NCBI GenBank assembly: GCA_964580865.1
Contig: CAZONM010000112.1
Span: 1-14,705 of the forward strand
Reading direction: 5' to 3'
DNA length: 14,705 nt
Origin: JACOUT01 sp964580865
GTDB taxonomy: Bacteria > Myxococcota > UBA727 > VGSZ01
Shown here piece after piece: positions 12,666-14,705 of the stretch. The notes under the pieces are model-generated. The model was not told the DNA's origin. It did not search any database and saw only the letters and a list, made by a program, of their open reading frames with translations. Numbering within the stretch: position 1 is the stretch's first letter; each line of letters starts with the position of its first letter. The position numbers and the translations under genes are program-made.

Positions 12666-14222
12666 CTACTCGCTCGGCGCGGGCGGCGCCGCGCGGCCGC
12701 GCAGGCGCTGATCGGGCAAGAGCATCGCTGCCACGAACGCGGCCCCCTGAAACGCGGCCGCGAACAGGAAGACGCGCCCCACGGCGTCGACGAAGGCGTG
12801 CTTGAAGGCGACGAGGGCCGGGCCGTCGAGCGGCGCGGCAGCGCCGCCCCCGGGCGCGCCGCCCTCGCCGCCCGCGAGCCCGCCCGCGAGCGCTGGCAGC
12901 GAGGCCGCGAACACCGTGCCGAGCACCGCGAGCCCCATGGTGGCACCCATCTGCCGAAAGAACGTCGACAAGCTGGTGACGGCGCCGATGACGGGCGGCG
13001 GCACTGCGTTTTGGATGGTCAAGGGCACGAGGGGGATGGCGGGGCCGAGGCCGAGGCCCAAGAGGAACATGCGCCACGACACCGCGCGTTCGGTCGTGTC
13101 GACGTCGAGCGTGAGGGCGAGGAGCACGAACGCAGCAGCGGCGAACGCCAGCGTGACGAGGAGGATGGGTTTGGTGCGCCCCAGGCGCGACGCCAGCTGG
13201 CCGCTGGCGATGTTGGCCACGAACAGCCCCATGGTGAGCGGCAGCGTGGTCAAGCCGGCGGAGGTCGCCGAGGCGCCCGCCACCACCACCATGAACAGCG
13301 GCAGGAACACGATGGCGCCGAGGAACGCGAGCCCCGCCAGGAAGTTCACCGCGAGCCCGGCGGCCACCACGCGCAGGCGCAGGAGCTTGAGATCGACGAT
13401 GGGGTCGCGCGCGCGCCCCTCGACGGCGAGGAAGGCGGCGAGCCCCACGAGCGCCGCGGCGAGAAGCGCGCCGATGGGCCACGACAGCCACGGCCAGCCG
13501 ATCTCGCCCGCGCGCGCCTCGAGGCGCCCGAGCGAGAGCCCAAGCATGAGCGGCACCGCGAACAACGCCAGCGTGAGCGCGCCCGCCACGTCGAGCGAGA
13601 GCGGCTGTGCGCGCGGCCGGCGCAGCGGCGGCATGCGCGCCACGATGAACGTGGTGGCGACCGCGCCCACTGGGAGGTTGACGAAGAAGCACCAGTGCCA
13701 GCCCACCGTGTCGGTGACGAAGCCGCCGATCATCGGCCCGACCACGCTCGAGAGCCCGAAGGCCGCGCCGAAGATGCCCTGGAAGCGCCCGCGCTCCGCC
13801 GGCGTGAACAGGTCGGCGATGACCGTGAACGCGCTCGTGAACAGCGAGGCCGACCCGATGCCTTGCACGGCGCGAAAGAGGATGAGCTGCGTGGCCGTGG
13901 CCGACAGGCCGCACAGCACCGAGCCGAGCAGGAAGACGCCGATACCTGCTAGGAGGATGCGGCGGCGGCCGAGGGCGTCCGAGAGCTTGCCCCAGATGGG
14001 CACGCACACCGTCGAGGCCACCAGGTACGACGTGGTGATCCAGGTGTAGAGCGACGGCTCGATGGCCAGGTCACGCTGAATGGCCGGGCCCGCGGTGGCC
14101 ACGATGGTCTGATCGAGCGCGGCCAGGAGCATGCCGAGCAGCGTGCCCACCAGCGCCAACGCCTTCTGCGTGCCGGGAAGCTCGGTGGGCTCGGGGGCGC
14201 GCGCATGCGCGTCGGTGGCCAT
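12666..14222 (-). CDS. MFS drug efflux transporter, DHA2 (EmrB/QacA) family, 14 TM segments
   Basis: A 518-residue inner-membrane proton antiporter of the 14-TM DHA2 type. Motif D1 is LLAALDQTIVATAGPAI (about 33-48, with Asp37). WITTSYLVASTVCVPIWGKLSDALGRRR (61-88) contains motif A. LILFRAVQGIGSASL is motif B with its Arg. FGLSSVVGPMIGGFVTDTVGWHWCFFVNLPVG covers motif C, typical of antiporters. Repeated hydrophobic segments continue to residue 500, with a Gly/Ala-rich loop (GGLAGGEGGAPGGG) before the last segment. The family exports hydrophobic drugs or metabolites; the substrate here is unknown. The ATG at 14222 has no strong Shine-Dalgarno sequence. A winged-helix regulator ends 54 bp upstream on the same strand, so co-transcription is possible. 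No EmrA-type membrane-fusion partner is in the window. Confidence 0.93.
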   Translation of the reverse strand: MATDAHARAPEPTELPGTQKALALVGTLLGMLLAALDQTIVATAGPAIQRDLAIEPSLYTWITTSYLVASTVCVPIWGKLSDALGRRRILLAGIGVFLLGSVLCGLSATATQLILFRAVQGIGSASLFTSAFTVIADLFTPAERGRFQGIFGAAFGLSSVVGPMIGGFVTDTVGWHWCFFVNLPVGAVATTFIVARMPPLRRPRAQPLSLDVAGALTLALFAVPLMLGLSLGRLEARAGEIGWPWLSWPIGALLAAALVGLAAFLAVEGRARDPIVDLKLLRLRVVAAGLAVNFLAGLAFLGAIVFLPLFMVVVAGASATSAGLTTLPLTMGLFVANIASGQLASRLGRTKPILLVTLAFAAAAFVLLALTLDVDTTERAVSWRMFLLGLGLGPAIPLVPLTIQNAVPPPVIGAVTSLSTFFRQMGATMGLAVLGTVFAASLPALAGGLAGGEGGAPGGGAAAPLDGPALVAFKHAFVDAVGRVFLFAAAFQGAAFVAAMLLPDQRLRGRAAPPAPSE

Positions 14223-14276
14223 GGCGGGGCGCGATGCACGATGGCACCGCGCTGCGCAACGGCCCGGCGTGCGGCA

Positions 14277-14705
14277 CTACTGCACGAGCGCCGCGCGGCG
14301 CACCGTCACGTGCGGATCGATCAGGTACCCGTCGTCGCGCGTGACCAGCACGCCCTCGAGCCCGCCGCGGCGCAGCCGGCGGATCGACGTGTACACGCGC
14401 GTGGCGCCCGAGTCGGCCCGCATCTTCTCGCCCGGCCAGCCGCGCGCCAGCACCTCGGGCTGGCGCAGGCCGTGGCCGGGGCGCCGCTCGGCCTCGTCGA
14501 CCAGCGCGAGGAAGATCAGGCGCAGGCTGCGCTGCCGCGCCAGCGAGGTGCGCCGGCCGTCGATCTCGTAGTAGCGGCCGTCGACACCGACCACCATCTC
14601 ACGGCGCGCCGGCGCGCGCCGCAGCGGGGCCACGCGGCGCACCAGCGCGAAGCGCTCGTCGGCGGCGTCGCCACGGACGAGCGCGAGCAGCGCCCGCAGC
14701 TCGGC
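14277..14705 (-). CDS. Winged-helix DNA-binding protein, C-terminal part (truncated by window edge)
   Basis: The frame is open from the right edge of the window to a TAG at 14277, giving 142 C-terminal residues of a longer protein. The part seen is YYEIDGRRTSLARQRSLRLIFLALVDEAER, then ATRVYTSIRRLRRGGLEGVLVTRDDGYLIDP. It has the beta-helix-turn-helix-wing order of OmpR/PhoB-like trans_reg_C effector domains: 'RVYTSIRRLRR' would be the recognition helix and 'LVTRDDGYLI' the C-terminal hairpin wing. What lies N-terminal (receiver, TPR or ATPase) is outside the window. An internal GTG at 14642 could be mistaken for the start, but the frame runs on beyond it with no stop. It lies 54 bp upstream of the MFS pump on the same strand and may control or accompany it (inference). 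Confidence 0.75.
   Translation of the reverse strand, partial: AELRALLALVRGDAADERFALVRRVAPLRRAPARREMVVGVDGRYYEIDGRRTSLARQRSLRLIFLALVDEAERRPGHGLRQPEVLARGWPGEKMRADSGATRVYTSIRRLRRGGLEGVLVTRDDGYLIDPHVTVRRAALVQ

Noticed and set aside
1..14705. A previously undescribed multi-gene defence, secretion or biosynthetic system.
   Set aside because: Genes switch strand often, belong to unrelated families and show no nuclease, reverse transcriptase, toxin pair, integrase or assembly-line modules. Only single-gene novelties are supported.

Overview
The window reads as a dense piece of chromosome from a very GC-rich member of the Myxococcota (the former Deltaproteobacteria). The main evidence is the large secreted metallopeptidase, whose C-terminus (a Cys-x-Cys, a hydrophobic stretch, then four arginines) has the architecture of a MYXO-CTERM sorting signal. 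Orphan MshEN-domain and lipoprotein genes and GTG starts fit the same picture. The species cannot be named from this sequence. No tRNA, rRNA, CRISPR array, insertion sequence or prophage was seen, and no gene-free stretch exceeds about 200 bp.

Layout. The left part (1-3465) carries two enzymes that modify the tRNA wobble position: a queuosine-pathway epoxyqueuosine reductase (queG, +) and tRNA 2-thiouridylase (mnmA, +). They are separated by an opposite-strand MshEN plus GAF-like protein (-). Next comes a short Hsp70-family protein without a C-terminal lid (+), which converges on a hemerythrin-domain protein (-). A 919-residue M36-like metallopeptidase (-) follows, with a (Gly-Glu)19 spacer and a MYXO-CTERM-like tail. 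It shares a divergent promoter region with a small secreted protein of unknown function (+).

The right part holds a LOG-family protein with two tandem LOG-like domains, the second lacking the catalytic motif (+). After it come a cytosolic protein of unknown function (-), a small lipoprotein (+), a DHA2-type 14-TM MFS efflux pump (-), and the C-terminal winged-helix part of a truncated regulator running off the right edge (-). The regulator lies directly upstream of the pump on the same strand and may be co-transcribed with it.

How the genes work together. There is little evidence of one multi-gene system; this looks like mixed housekeeping and accessory genes with frequent strand switches. 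Convergent pairs are tightly packed: an 11-nt overlap, a zero-gap stop/stop junction, and two short gaps with GC-rich hairpins. The most interesting individual items are the tandem LOG protein with a dead second domain, the metallopeptidase architecture, the orphan MshEN-GAF protein and the lidless Hsp70. I did not find a clear, previously undescribed multi-component system.
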